A DNA stretch of 64,000 nucleotides from positions 3,876,001 through 3,940,000 of the forward strand of contig NZ_CP037951.1 of assembly GCF_004358445.1 (NCBI RefSeq), written 5' to 3'. The translations under genes were made by a program, and so were the position numbers. The notes under the pieces are model-generated. The model was not told where the DNA came from. It ran no database searches and saw only the letters and a list, made by a program, of their open reading frames with translations. This document shows positions 44,583 through 53,167 of this stretch, one piece after another (positions within the stretch are counted from its first letter, which is position 1; every line of letters begins with the position of its first letter). The DNA comes from Parashewanella tropica. Its GTDB lineage: Bacteria; Pseudomonadota; Gammaproteobacteria; Enterobacterales; Shewanellaceae.

Positions 44583-44625
44583 AGAAGATTCTAAAAAAAT
44601 AAAAAGGTAAAATTATCATTAATAT
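44583..44625 (+). promoter_or_regulatory. AGAA-box promoter 4 (before 44671)
   Basis: AGAAGATTCT at 44583-44592 is a perfect AGAANNTTCT box. TAATAT at 44620-44625 starts 37 nt from the box start, the same architecture as the other three. It opens a new transcription unit at 44671 after the 190-bp gap 44481-44670, which otherwise holds nothing recognisable. Confidence 0.65.
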
Positions 44626-44670
44626 TCTTTATCAACTTAACGAGATACACAAAAGATAGAGGACTTAACC

Positions 44671-45279
44671 ATGAAAATTTTAAAAGCAATAGAAACTATC
44701 TCAAACCTGTTTAGTAACCAAAAAGAAGCGTCTGCACCAGAAGTGAGCGACTATGTGAAAGCCGTTTACCCACTGATTTGCTTGACCAAGAAATCAATAG
44801 CAGATAACCAGTTGCAAAGGGAGTTTGGCGAAGATCCAATAGAAGAGCTAAAGCGTCTTGCGTATAGAATGAGTTATGCAAAAGACATCAAACTGGACCT
44901 AGCCATTGAATGTGCAACAGCAATGGCTAGCATGAAAAAAGGTTATACGATTAAGCCGCTATTTAACGGTGACTTTATTGCCAAAAGGGACGGCGTAAAA
45001 GCCTATGTGCGAGTTCTACCTTATATTGATTCGCTTCTATATAAAAGTGCAGATGGCATCACTAGAGAAGATATCGATGAGTTGATTCTTCAAAAAAATG
45101 AACATGGTTGCAGCGCCGCCATCTACCTTAGTTTTGGGCGTACTACATTAGACACTCGCTTTTATTCCAAAGCGAATGAAGTTTTTGGTGTTGACGCATT
45201 ATCGCTTTTGTCGCTTTTGAAAGTGAATAGAACAAACACGAATCACAATAGAATAGTAGGCGAGCTAGTCGCTGCTTAA
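44671..45279 (+). CDS. Hypothetical protein (202 aa)
   Basis: The protein has 202 residues with a short, basic-amphipathic N-terminus (MKILKAIETISNLFSN) also seen in the paralogue-like start of the protein encoded at 44046, then a helical body. The middle holds KPLFNGDFIAKRDGVKAYVR, and there is a central helix LQREFGEDPIEELKRLAY. No family recognised. RBS GAGG at about 44660. Controlled by AGAA-box 4. Confidence 0.55.
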   Translation: MKILKAIETISNLFSNQKEASAPEVSDYVKAVYPLICLTKKSIADNQLQREFGEDPIEELKRLAYRMSYAKDIKLDLAIECATAMASMKKGYTIKPLFNGDFIAKRDGVKAYVRVLPYIDSLLYKSADGITREDIDELILQKNEHGCSAAIYLSFGRTTLDTRFYSKANEVFGVDALSLLSLLKVNRTNTNHNRIVGELVAA

Positions 45280-45298
45280 AACGGAGTATGTATTTAAA

Positions 45299-46891
45299 AT
45301 GTTAGCCCCTGAATATCAACCCAAGAAACTTTTAATCTGCAATGCTTTTACTAAAGGGTATGAAGCTTATGAAGTTTGCCAACATTTAATATTAAATGAT
45401 TGTGATTGGTATGATGTTAAATATATTGAGCTAATTGTTATTTTATTAGAAGGTAGTGTTTCTGAAGATAAGTTCATAAGAGACTTAAAAAAATGGGTTA
45501 AGATTTTTTCTCAATATAAAAAATACGAAAATATTAGTCATATTTTTTCATGTTTAAATACATCTTCTATACATGTCAATTTTGTAAAAGGTAATACTTT
45601 GAAAGTACAAGAAAAGGATTTGTATGAAGTTCTAAATGTGCATCTCTTTGATTTTTCGATTAAAGCTGAAAAGGGTAGTGAACTCCTCGATGTGACCGAT
45701 ATTAAAAAAGAACATATTATAAACTCAAAAATGTACCCTAATAACCCTCGCTTTTCAAATCCAGCAAGTGCACACCTATTAATGGAGGAGGAGCCATTCT
45801 TTAACAAGGCTATTAAATCACAAGAGAAACCTAATAAATATATTGTGTTTTATGATGAGTACTCTATTATCCTATCTTTTTCTTGCGATAAATCGGTAAA
45901 TGATAATACGTCTAAATCAAAGCGGTTACATCGTAAAAATAAAGAGTTCAAGTCGAATTTAAAACTACTGATGGGAAGATATTCACGTTATCACGATCGT
46001 ATCTCCTTATTTGATTTTGGTAATGAAATATATAAAACTAGTTTTTGTGATTTTGCTGACGCAGGCTGTAAAAAATTACATGACTATAACCTTGTAGAGC
46101 CAGTAAAGTCTGAACTAGATGAAATTATTTTGATGATTGGCTGCTTACAACTAGAAAGTAACTTTTTTGCAGGTGAATATTTAAAATATGAACGATTACC
46201 AAAAAAATTAAACCATACAAATCAGGTGCGAGACTTTAATCAAATACCTGTTTTAAAAGAATCCAATACATTTGATATAAAATTAAAAAAAGGCAATAAA
46301 TTTGATAGTGAATTAAAAAAAGACGATATATCAATCAAATTTTATTGCCGAGCTATCAAAGGTGTAAGCGAAGGTGCAAGCGACTTAAAGCCAAAATATC
46401 AATTTAAAATATACGAAAAGAGTAAAAAGCTATTCGAAGGAATGTTAAATCTAAGGTCTGCTATGTATTTGTACACTTGGCTTGATAACGTAGGAAAGCC
46501 ATTTTTTCTCAAAGACAATATTGAATTAGGCAAATTGAAGGCCACAAACTTATATTACCTTTTCACGGGTGAAAAATTAGATGCTGCTAAAAATGAAAAA
46601 TCAATTAGTGATCAATTGAAAGGCGAAATTGATAATCTATGCCCTAAGGCAGTTGAAATCCTATTTGGTAATACTGAAAAAGGTGGAGTACTTGGGGGGC
46701 AAAGCGAGAGTAAAGATAAATTTATGTTTAAAGCATACCTGAAGGAAATTAATATGCCAAAAACTTTAATCGATTGTTTAGAGCCAATAAGTGATAAGAG
46801 CAGTAAAGCTAAAGTAATCAGTAATTCAAGTAAGCCCCGAAGGCCTTATGTATTAAATATAAAGAAAGAAAATATTAAGATTATTAGGTAG
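45299..46891 (+). CDS. Large unknown protein (530 aa), strongly AT-rich
   Basis: The protein has 530 residues with no membrane segment. Its DNA is more AT-rich than the surrounding genes. Lys and Asn are very frequent. A repeat-like stretch KLKKGNKFDSELKKDDI and a C-terminal half that includes KYQFKIYEKSKKLFEGMLN look structured. No domain recognised. The gene starts 20 nt after the preceding gene, so it is in the same transcript as 44671. Confidence 0.55.
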   Translation: MLAPEYQPKKLLICNAFTKGYEAYEVCQHLILNDCDWYDVKYIELIVILLEGSVSEDKFIRDLKKWVKIFSQYKKYENISHIFSCLNTSSIHVNFVKGNTLKVQEKDLYEVLNVHLFDFSIKAEKGSELLDVTDIKKEHIINSKMYPNNPRFSNPASAHLLMEEEPFFNKAIKSQEKPNKYIVFYDEYSIILSFSCDKSVNDNTSKSKRLHRKNKEFKSNLKLLMGRYSRYHDRISLFDFGNEIYKTSFCDFADAGCKKLHDYNLVEPVKSELDEIILMIGCLQLESNFFAGEYLKYERLPKKLNHTNQVRDFNQIPVLKESNTFDIKLKKGNKFDSELKKDDISIKFYCRAIKGVSEGASDLKPKYQFKIYEKSKKLFEGMLNLRSAMYLYTWLDNVGKPFFLKDNIELGKLKATNLYYLFTGEKLDAAKNEKSISDQLKGEIDNLCPKAVEILFGNTEKGGVLGGQSESKDKFMFKAYLKEINMPKTLIDCLEPISDKSSKAKVISNSSKPRRPYVLNIKKENIKIIR

Positions 46892-46942
46892 TGTTAGCAG
46901 TAAAGTATCAATAGTAATTTATCAACAGTTTCAGGATGAAAA

Positions 46943-47653
46943 ATGAAAGACAAGGAAAAAATTGCGCTTTTTATCGACGCAGACAATGCGCCAGCCAAAA
47001 AAATTGATGTAGTGCTATCTGAACTCGCCAAGTTTGGCGTTGTGAACATTCGTAAAGCCTATGGCAACTGGAAAAGTGCGAACCTTAAAGGCTGGGAAGA
47101 GGTACTACATGAGTTTGCCATTCAGCCAATTCAACAGTTTGACTTAACCAAAGGAAAAAACGCCACTGACATTGCTCTTGTAATAGACGCAATGGACGTG
47201 CTGTATACCAAAAACGTAGACACTATTTGCCTAGTTTCGTCAGATTGTGATTTTACCCCACTTGTTACCAGAGCTTTGGCTGACGGTAAATTTGTCATCG
47301 GCTTTGGTGAACGCAAAGCACCGCCAGCTTTTGTGAATTCTTGTTCAAGGTTTTTGTATCTTGATGCTGAAGTTGAACAAGAGGAAGAAGTAAAATTACT
47401 CAATGGTGATGATTTAAAGCGTGAAACAAAGCTCATCAATTTATTGCGACAAGCAATAGAAGCGGTTGAGGAAGAAGACGGCTGGGCACAGCTTGGAGGA
47501 ATTGGAAGTCACATATCAAATCATGCTTCATTCGATCAACGTAATTATGGCTTTAAAAAGTTAAGCGACTTACTGATGGCTATTGACCTTTTTGAAATGA
47601 AAAAAACCAATGGTACAGCTTATTGGGTGAGAGAAAAGAATAAATCATGTTAA
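46943..47653 (+). CDS. NYN-LOTUS (LabA/DUF88-like) RNase protein
   Basis: The protein has 236 residues. The N-terminal NYN domain has IALFIDADNAP (Asp12, Asp14, Asn15), KGKNATDIALVIDAMD and CLVSSDCDFTPLVTRAL, which supply the full acidic site of NYN RNases. A linker leads to a C-terminal OST-HTH/LOTUS-type winged helix (about 165-230) ending in AYWVREK. Homologues are annotated LabA-like. AGGATG lies 6-10 nt upstream. It is the second NYN-type protein of cargo 1. Confidence 0.82.
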   Translation: MKDKEKIALFIDADNAPAKKIDVVLSELAKFGVVNIRKAYGNWKSANLKGWEEVLHEFAIQPIQQFDLTKGKNATDIALVIDAMDVLYTKNVDTICLVSSDCDFTPLVTRALADGKFVIGFGERKAPPAFVNSCSRFLYLDAEVEQEEEVKLLNGDDLKRETKLINLLRQAIEAVEEEDGWAQLGGIGSHISNHASFDQRNYGFKKLSDLLMAIDLFEMKKTNGTAYWVREKNKSC

Positions 47654-47674
47654 AAATAATCTGTATTAATCCAG

Positions 47675-48026
47675 ACAAGAAGGCATCCATGAATCAGGCA
47701 TTCAAGAGGGGTCTTTAACCCTTCGTGTAATTTGTGGAGCATCTTAATATCAAGCCTCTTTGATATTTTAGGATTTCAGTCGCACCGTTGCGCTGTCCCA
47801 AAGATGGCACAAGGTCTACACCTGTAGACCTTGCTGCTCCATACGAAATTTAATCGCTTAAACAGGATCTGGAGCTTCAATTGGATAAGCTTTTTGTTCA
47901 AAGTCTTCAACAAGCGTAAGCAAAGCTTCTAATTCCTCACCCTCTTTTGTATCCGGCTCAGCAACTGTCATTAAATATTCGATACGAGCTAATGCGTTTT
48001 CATTATCTGCTTCTTTTCATATCCAT
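47675..48026 (-). pseudogene. higA: Decayed HigA antitoxin gene
   Basis: Read leftward, the frames encode recognisable HigA pieces: ADNENALARIEYLM, DTKEGEELEALLTLVEDFE, then YPIEAPDPV followed by TAA where HigA has Glu, then AIKFRMEQQGL. After a frame change come LVPSLGQ and, after another, IKMLHKLHEGL (the helix pair of HigA). A lesion near the start codon at 48026 shifts the frame again. No higB toxin reading frame is intact beside it. It is a remnant of a lost toxin-antitoxin pair. Confidence 0.75.
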
Positions 48027-48172
48027 TAAACCACGTCAGTTTGAGTTGGTTATAGTTGTTGCACTGGGTTTATCAGGGATGTGATCTCAAATGCAATAAG
48101 TTAAACCTGTAGTTTTGTGCTGTATGAGTTTTTTTGAACATTCAATGAGCCTATTACCTTGAGTATACAGAT

Positions 48173-48319
48173 CTAAACGGAAGTAGGTTTTTCTGCGGAA
48201 GCAGATACGTCATTGATGAATTCTATAATTTCAGGCAATTGATCTTCATAAGCACTTATTGTATTTGCAATCAATTCAACGATACGACCGTTACGAACAT
48301 TATCTTCTTTAGTAGACAT
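48173..48319 (-). CDS. Small acidic protein (48 aa)
   Basis: The 48-residue reading frame begins MSTKEDNVRNGRIVELI and ends in ASAEKPTSV. It may be the C-terminal fragment of a longer protein, since the same frame is open upstream (TVIRNVQELESL) with no start codon. It lies in the 1.1-kb gene-poor gap between the NYN/LOTUS gene and the relaxase operon. Confidence 0.35.
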   Translation of the reverse strand: MSTKEDNVRNGRIVELIANTISAYEDQLPEIIEFINDVSASAEKPTSV

Positions 48320-48791
48320 TATATCGGCCAATAAATCAGTTAAAGATTCCAGTTCTTGAACATTACGGATTACAGTCGGACTTTAATAACCACACCGCTA
48401 GAAAGCGTATGGCTTTGATGGCTCATAATCCTTCCAATAATTCATTGTTTCTACCAGAATACTGAATATACCTGGCGGCACAACAACTTGATTTTAAATA
48501 TATTTTAGATATACAAAGTTGGCTCAGAGCCATATCTATAACTCTAGTATTTGTCGTACTTATAACTATCAAGAGGCGGAAAATCCCGCCTAAACTAACT
48601 GGATATTTTTCCATTTGGCCTATCAAATTGGGAATAAGACTCCACCAAATAGTGGAGAAATTTGTGCATTAACTCAACTCAGAAAAGGGATAAATAAAAA
48701 GTTTTGCCGAATGGTAATCAAAGGTGTTGACTATAATGACGTGGTATATCTCTTGGTTAATCATATCAACGAATGCTGATTGAGATGGCTC
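48320..48791. other. Gene-poor junction between cargo 1 and the mob operon
   Basis: I see no convincing gene here. Two hairpins stand out: AGGCGG / CCGCCT at 48574-48591 and CTCCAC / GTGGAG at 48640-48657. Both are downstream of the leftward relaxase gene and the second has a T-rich tail in that direction, so they may end the mob transcript. An ORF at 48423-48626 on the minus strand has no RBS or recognisable content. Confidence 0.5.
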
Positions 48792-49442
48792 TTAATGGCA
48801 ATCTAAAACCTGCATATCGTGGGTTTGGGCTTTAATTGGTGTATTTATTAATTTTGCGGCTCTTAAACTAGGCGTAGCCTCAGCTGCTATGCCTTGCCTT
48901 TCCATTTCTTTAGCAAAACGTTCACGCCATATCTGCGGCAACCCTTTGCGAACATGTAAGCGTTTACCATCAAACCCAAGATTCTTAACGGTTAGGTGAA
49001 CGTGTGGACTGTCGGTATCAGTGTGCAGCGCCATAACGTATTGGTGATTGTTGGCGAATGTCTTTTTTGCGAACTCTCTTACGGCTTTTTTTACGGCTTT
49101 GGGTTCGGTACCATCAGGCATGGATAGAACAATGTGAGTACTATGACGAGTGTGTCTTTTGGTTTCGCTCTGCGGTTCTTCCCAGTCTTTAGCTAAAAGA
49201 TGGAGTGACTGTTTATCTTGGTAGACCTGACCACATTCATCTTCAATTTCCAGCTTTCCATTACGACTGATGTAATCAAAATGGCTTTGGGTATGAGCTG
49301 CTGTGTAGCAATAACCGCTTATTTTCACCATGACTTCTGGCGGCTTTTTGCTGTATCGAGAAAGTGACTTGATGCGGTTGGATTTGTATCTAACATCACC
49401 TGATAATAGCCCTGAGATAGTGTCGTTAGTTAGGCTACTCAT
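48792..49442 (-). CDS. MOBP-type relaxase (short, single domain)
   Basis: The protein has 216 residues. The catalytic Tyr candidate is Tyr57 (SHFDYISRNG, motif I). The three-His motif is HTDTDSPHVHLTV (His140, His147, His149), and RHSTHIVLSM precedes it as motif II. These are MOBP/VirD2-like relaxase signatures. It nicks oriT and leads the strand into the recipient. It is shorter than most relaxases, with no helicase or primase tail; those are on the separate primase-like proteins of the element. Its operon comes from the oriT side. Confidence 0.85.
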   Translation of the reverse strand: MSSLTNDTISGLLSGDVRYKSNRIKSLSRYSKKPPEVMVKISGYCYTAAHTQSHFDYISRNGKLEIEDECGQVYQDKQSLHLLAKDWEEPQSETKRHTRHSTHIVLSMPDGTEPKAVKKAVREFAKKTFANNHQYVMALHTDTDSPHVHLTVKNLGFDGKRLHVRKGLPQIWRERFAKEMERQGIAAEATPSLRAAKLINTPIKAQTHDMQVLDCH

Positions 49443-49535
49443 TGCAGTTACCTCTCTTTCTGCACATTATAGCTGTCTGTATCGGCTTTCTTTTTGATAG
49501 TTAGCAAATTACGGTACGAACTCAATGCACACTGG

Positions 49536-49871
49536 TTATAAAAAACAACTCACTTTTCTATCCAGCTCAGCGACTAAGCTATCCGACATAAATTGATATT
49601 TATCTTCAATTTCTAGATTAATGATCTTATGCAGGTATTTATCGTTAGTATATTGCTGTATGCGTTTGATATGTTCAGGCTCCATCACAAACACAATATC
49701 TGCCCAATCGAGCATTTCTTCACTGCAAATTTGGCTATTGTACTTCTCACACAATTTAAAGCTTAACCCTGCTGACTTATAAGTGTTATTCGGTTTTGTT
49801 TCGGTAAAGTAAACCTCAGCGGTCTTACTTCTTTGTATGTTCGCAGTGCAAAGAAAGAGTATTTTTTTCAT
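49536..49871 (-). CDS. Low-molecular-weight tyrosine-phosphatase-like protein
   Basis: The protein has 111 residues. The N-terminal P-loop FLCTANIQRSKTAE carries Cys8 and Arg14 (C-x5-R), the active-site signature of LMW-PTPases. Later DKYQFM-type residues supply the possible general-acid Asp. It is shorter than the usual about 150 residues, as in a compact subfamily. It is the middle gene of the leftward mobC-phosphatase-relaxase operon; a role in conjugation is unproven. Confidence 0.8.
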   Translation of the reverse strand: MKKILFLCTANIQRSKTAEVYFTETKPNNTYKSAGLSFKLCEKYNSQICSEEMLDWADIVFVMEPEHIKRIQQYTNDKYLHKIINLEIEDKYQFMSDSLVAELDRKVSCFL

Positions 49872-49882
49872 AAGTCCATTTG

Positions 49883-50458
49883 TTATTCAGCTATAACACT
49901 CTCGTTATTAGCTATTCGATAGTCATTGATAGTATATATTTCTTCGCTCTCAAGTTGCCAACGGTGATAGCTTTGATGAATAAGCTTGTTCACTTTCGTT
50001 CTGTGGCCATTAAGACGTTTGGTTAGCATTTCTATCATGTCTTTGGTGACTTTGTTGCTTTCCCTAAATTCGATATTGAGCACTCTGGCGATTTGATTCA
50101 GGTTACGCCCAATAGCAGCCAGTTGACGGTTTGATTCTCTGAGTGCATTTACTTCTGAGTCAGTGATGATTGGATTGCGCTGAAGACTTGCAGTAACCGA
50201 AGCCTTTACCCAACTTGTTGGATTTATATAGCCCTCAGCTTTGGCTTGGGATTCCAGCTTTACAAATTCATGGCTGGATAGCCGAATGGTGATTTTATTG
50301 GTTTTGGCTTGTTTGAAAGGTTCATTATAAGCAATGTCAGGAACAGAGTGTTTGATGAGTTGTCGCATCATGCCAGATTCAGAAACACCTTGGCTTTTAC
50401 AGTATGATTTCCAGTTAGATTTTTCATCGTCCGTTAAACGAATTTCAACCCTCGCCAT
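49883..50458 (-). CDS. mobC: MobC-like relaxosome protein with two RHH-like repeats
   Basis: The protein has 191 residues from ATG 50458 (GGAGG 5 nt upstream). Two similar DNA-binding units are visible: ARVEIRLTDDEKSNWKSYCK (2-21) and NKITIRLSSHEFVKLESQAK (about 51-70), each with a ribbon and a helix. A MobC-like segment (about 103-121, LRESNRQLAAIGRNLNQIA) follows. It should bind the repeats of the oriT lying immediately beside it and recruit the relaxase. Confidence 0.82.
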   Translation of the reverse strand: MARVEIRLTDDEKSNWKSYCKSQGVSESGMMRQLIKHSVPDIAYNEPFKQAKTNKITIRLSSHEFVKLESQAKAEGYINPTSWVKASVTASLQRNPIITDSEVNALRESNRQLAAIGRNLNQIARVLNIEFRESNKVTKDMIEMLTKRLNGHRTKVNKLIHQSYHRWQLESEEIYTINDYRIANNESVIAE

Positions 50459-50579
50459 TACGACCTCCAACATAGTGAAGAACAACCGCACATTGTAAGT
50501 CTGAGATTATCGCCATGATGGATATTTGTACAGTTAAAAGTCAGTCTTTTAGGGTTTTCAAACGATTAAATTTACTTGT

Positions 50580-50654
50580 ACGGCAAATGCTGGCAAAGGT
50601 TACGGCATTTGCTGGCAGAAGCTACGGCAAACGCCATCAGTTTGCGAATCCTGC
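50580..50654 (+). other. oriT: Candidate oriT with iterons, inverted repeat and nic-like site
   Basis: Three 22-bp direct repeats (each beginning ACGGCA) run at 50580-50601, 50602-50623 and 50624-50645. Inside the third, GCAAAC (50627-50632) and GTTTGC (50640-50645) form an inverted repeat. Eight nt later the core ATCCTG|C (50648-50654) matches the nic consensus of RP4/MOBP elements, with nicking expected between 50653 and 50654. The 8-nt distance is the one found in RP4-like oriTs. The site is next to mobC and the relaxase operon. Confidence 0.78.
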
Positions 50655-50915
50655 ACTAGTTTTTAGAGAGGACTTTTCACTTTTACCGTATTCATCTCTT
50701 TTAGGGTGAAGAACATAAACAATCCACCAGCAAGTAAAAACTGTAAGTGAGATGAGCTTTCTTAAACCAAGATTAAGACTCTTAAATGTGTGAATTACCA
50801 CGTTCTGTGATAATTTATCTCGATTCGGGAAAACAAAAGTTTAATCTTTACTATTTTTTGAGTAGCTATCCATTTTTCTACACTTTCACTTGTTTAGATG
50901 ATTTTAGGTTTGAGT

Positions 50916-51551
50916 ATGAATACACTTGCAGAACGGCTTGATTTTGTCATGAAAGAGGCTGGTATTAATCAGTCTGAACTTGCATCTCGTATTGGGATCA
51001 GGCAACAAGCAATCAGTCGTATGCTCACTGGCATTACTAAAAATTCTCGTTACTTCTTGCCTATATGTAATGAACTAAGCGTTAGTCCTAAATGGTTGAT
51101 GGAAGGCATTGGTGATACTTATTCAAGAGATCTCAAAACCAATGCAGTTATCCGTCGTGTTCCATTATTAACGCTCAAGCAAGTGATTAATTGGCCACGA
51201 AACAGAGATGAAATCACAGATGATATGATTGATGCTTGGTGGGAAGTATCCAGCACAAATGTCGGTGAAGATGGCTACGCGATTAAAGTTCGTGGTGACG
51301 GAATGGAAGGTCAAGGACATCGCTGTATTTCTGAGGGCTGTATTCTCATTGTTGAGTCCACATCAGAATACGAATCGGGTGACTTGGTTATCGCTAAACT
51401 ACCAACTTCATCATCTGCTTGTTTTAAGCAAATTGTCGATGAAGCTGATGCCACTTATTTGAAGTCTTTTAATCCAAACTACCCATTGATCAAGTTTGAA
51501 GATGGACAAGTGCTGGGTGTCGTTAAGCAGGCTATTTATGAGTATTACTAA
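50916..51551 (+). CDS. CI/LexA-like S24-fold repressor lacking the catalytic Ser
   Basis: The protein has 211 residues from ATG 50916 (earlier start lacks an RBS). The N-terminal XRE HTH is NQSELASRIGIRQQAISRML (about 19-38). The C-terminal S24 fold has RGDGMEGQGH where LexA/CI repressors have GDSM: the active-site Ser is Gly (residue 129). The partner Lys in ACFKQIV is kept. It should regulate the element but cannot self-cleave by the usual mechanism. It faces away from the mob operon across oriT. Confidence 0.85.
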   Translation: MNTLAERLDFVMKEAGINQSELASRIGIRQQAISRMLTGITKNSRYFLPICNELSVSPKWLMEGIGDTYSRDLKTNAVIRRVPLLTLKQVINWPRNRDEITDDMIDAWWEVSSTNVGEDGYAIKVRGDGMEGQGHRCISEGCILIVESTSEYESGDLVIAKLPTSSSACFKQIVDEADATYLKSFNPNYPLIKFEDGQVLGVVKQAIYEYY

Positions 51552-51640
51552 GTTACTGAAGGCTAATTTATATTAACCTAATGGGTTTTAACTTTACGTG
51601 AACATGCTAATTCAAAGTTAATTGTTTGTACCTTGCAACT

Positions 51641-52579
51641 CTAATTGCATTTTTTATAATCAGATTCATAGCATTGACTAGCCAGTTCTTGGCTTTTCTC
51701 TATTTGAGTAGGAGACATCTTCCTTTCAAGACTTAATACTGCTTTTTCGGACTCACTATATCCATTAGCAATAGCAAGAATAAACCACTGTTTAGCTTTA
51801 ATGTAATTCTTAGGCATACCTTTACCTTTGTAATACATCACACCTATATTATGTTGAGCCATAGCAAAGCCTTGTTTAGCAGACTTGGTATACCACTTTA
51901 ATGCTATTTTGTAGCTTTGCGGCGTGCCTTGACCTCTTTCGTACATCAACCCTAAATTGTTTTGAGACGCTAAATTTCCTTGATTTGCCGCCTTGGTGAA
52001 CCATTGAAGAGAAATTCTATAGTTTTTAGGTGTACCTATACCCTTTTGATATATCAGTGCTAGATTATGTTGAGCATTAGAATAACCTTGATTTGCGGCC
52101 TTGGTATACCACCGTCTCGCTATTTTATAATTTTCAATTAAAGGTTCGGAGTTCTCATATATTACACCAAGATTAAATTGTGCTAAAACATCACCTTGAT
52201 ACGCTGCTTTGGTGTACCAATGGATAGCTTTAGTTTCATTTATTGGTATACCTTTACCTTTTTGATACATCACTCCTAGATTATATTGAGCAACTGAAAG
52301 ACCTTGATTAGCGGCGCGAGTAAACCATTTAAAAGCAACAAGATTATTTTTGGGCGTACCTTGCCCACTTTCATTCATAATACCTAAATTGTGTTGAGCA
52401 TCTGCATCACCCTTATTAGCAGCTTTGGTAAACCACTCTAAGGCTATTTCATAGTTTTGTGATTTATAATTTTCTAAGCCTATTTTAAAGTCCGCTTTAG
52501 ATGATTTTTGTACAGTATCTGCTAATACGGTATTAGTAAAAACAAAGAATAAGATTAATATCGGTGTAATTTTAAGCAT
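51641..52579 (-). CDS. Secreted Sel1-repeat protein (312 aa)
   Basis: A signal peptide (about 1-20, ending VLA) is followed by seven tandem 36-residue Sel1-like repeats (about 30-280), each following the pattern A-x-x-W-[FY]-T-[KR]-A-A-x-x-G and A-Q-x-N-L-G. The C-terminus (MSPTQIEKSQELASQC) is the common closing helix. Sel1 proteins mediate protein-protein contact, often with envelope or secretion machinery. No partner can be named. Confidence 0.85.
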   Translation of the reverse strand: MLKITPILILFFVFTNTVLADTVQKSSKADFKIGLENYKSQNYEIALEWFTKAANKGDADAQHNLGIMNESGQGTPKNNLVAFKWFTRAANQGLSVAQYNLGVMYQKGKGIPINETKAIHWYTKAAYQGDVLAQFNLGVIYENSEPLIENYKIARRWYTKAANQGYSNAQHNLALIYQKGIGTPKNYRISLQWFTKAANQGNLASQNNLGLMYERGQGTPQSYKIALKWYTKSAKQGFAMAQHNIGVMYYKGKGMPKNYIKAKQWFILAIANGYSESEKAVLSLERKMSPTQIEKSQELASQCYESDYKKCN

Positions 52580-52648
52580 TGTTCGTCCATAAAAATGCTA
52601 GTAATTAAGTTTCTTAATAATAAAGAATTTTTATCTTTATGTAATCTT

Positions 52649-53167
52649 TTAAGGATAAGCCGCTAAATACATCTTACTTTTCAATACCTGCTGAGCACGC
52701 CTGACGGTCTGTTTTTCTGAGTACAAAGGTTCAATACTCAGCTGTTTTAATTCTTGCTGCTTTAACCTTGTTGGGTTCAGTACAAACCAATCGGTGAAGT
52801 AAATGCCATCAGCTATTCGCCATTCAGAGCCTTGCTGATCTTCTATTTTGATATTGTGTAAGAGATCTGCGGCTATGTAGGTTAAGGCTTCAAAAAATCT
52901 ATCGCACACACATTCATCGCCTTGCAGCTCTGAACCCTCATCACTTTTGATGGCTTGTGCTAAACAGATCCCAAACAGTGATTCATCGAACACTCTGAGA
53001 GCATCAGAAAGGTAATAGGCAAACAGTTTTAGAGGGATTTTGGCTTCTGGGAATTCGATTAAAAATAGGGTTAGTGTGGACGATAGATTTGGATATGTTG
53101 TTCGCCATTGCTCTAGCATTTCATCAACGCTGCAGGTTGATGGTACTAACTGGATTATTTGAGTCAT
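52649..53167 (-). CDS. Hypothetical protein (172 aa)
   Basis: The protein has 172 residues from ATG 53167 (GAGGTGG 4-10 nt upstream), preferred over a start 78 nt earlier. No membrane or signal features. A Cys pair in ECVCDRFF, and a C-terminal helix (KQTVRRAQQVLKSKMYLAAYP). No family recognised. The gene stands alone between the Sel1 gene and the MFS gene. Confidence 0.5.
   Translation of the reverse strand: MTQIIQLVPSTCSVDEMLEQWRTTYPNLSSTLTLFLIEFPEAKIPLKLFAYYLSDALRVFDESLFGICLAQAIKSDEGSELQGDECVCDRFFEALTYIAADLLHNIKIEDQQGSEWRIADGIYFTDWFVLNPTRLKQQELKQLSIEPLYSEKQTVRRAQQVLKSKMYLAAYP

Noticed and set aside
50515-50709. 64-residue ORF over the candidate oriT
   Set aside because: It exists only because the iterons are open in this frame; no RBS and no protein-like composition.
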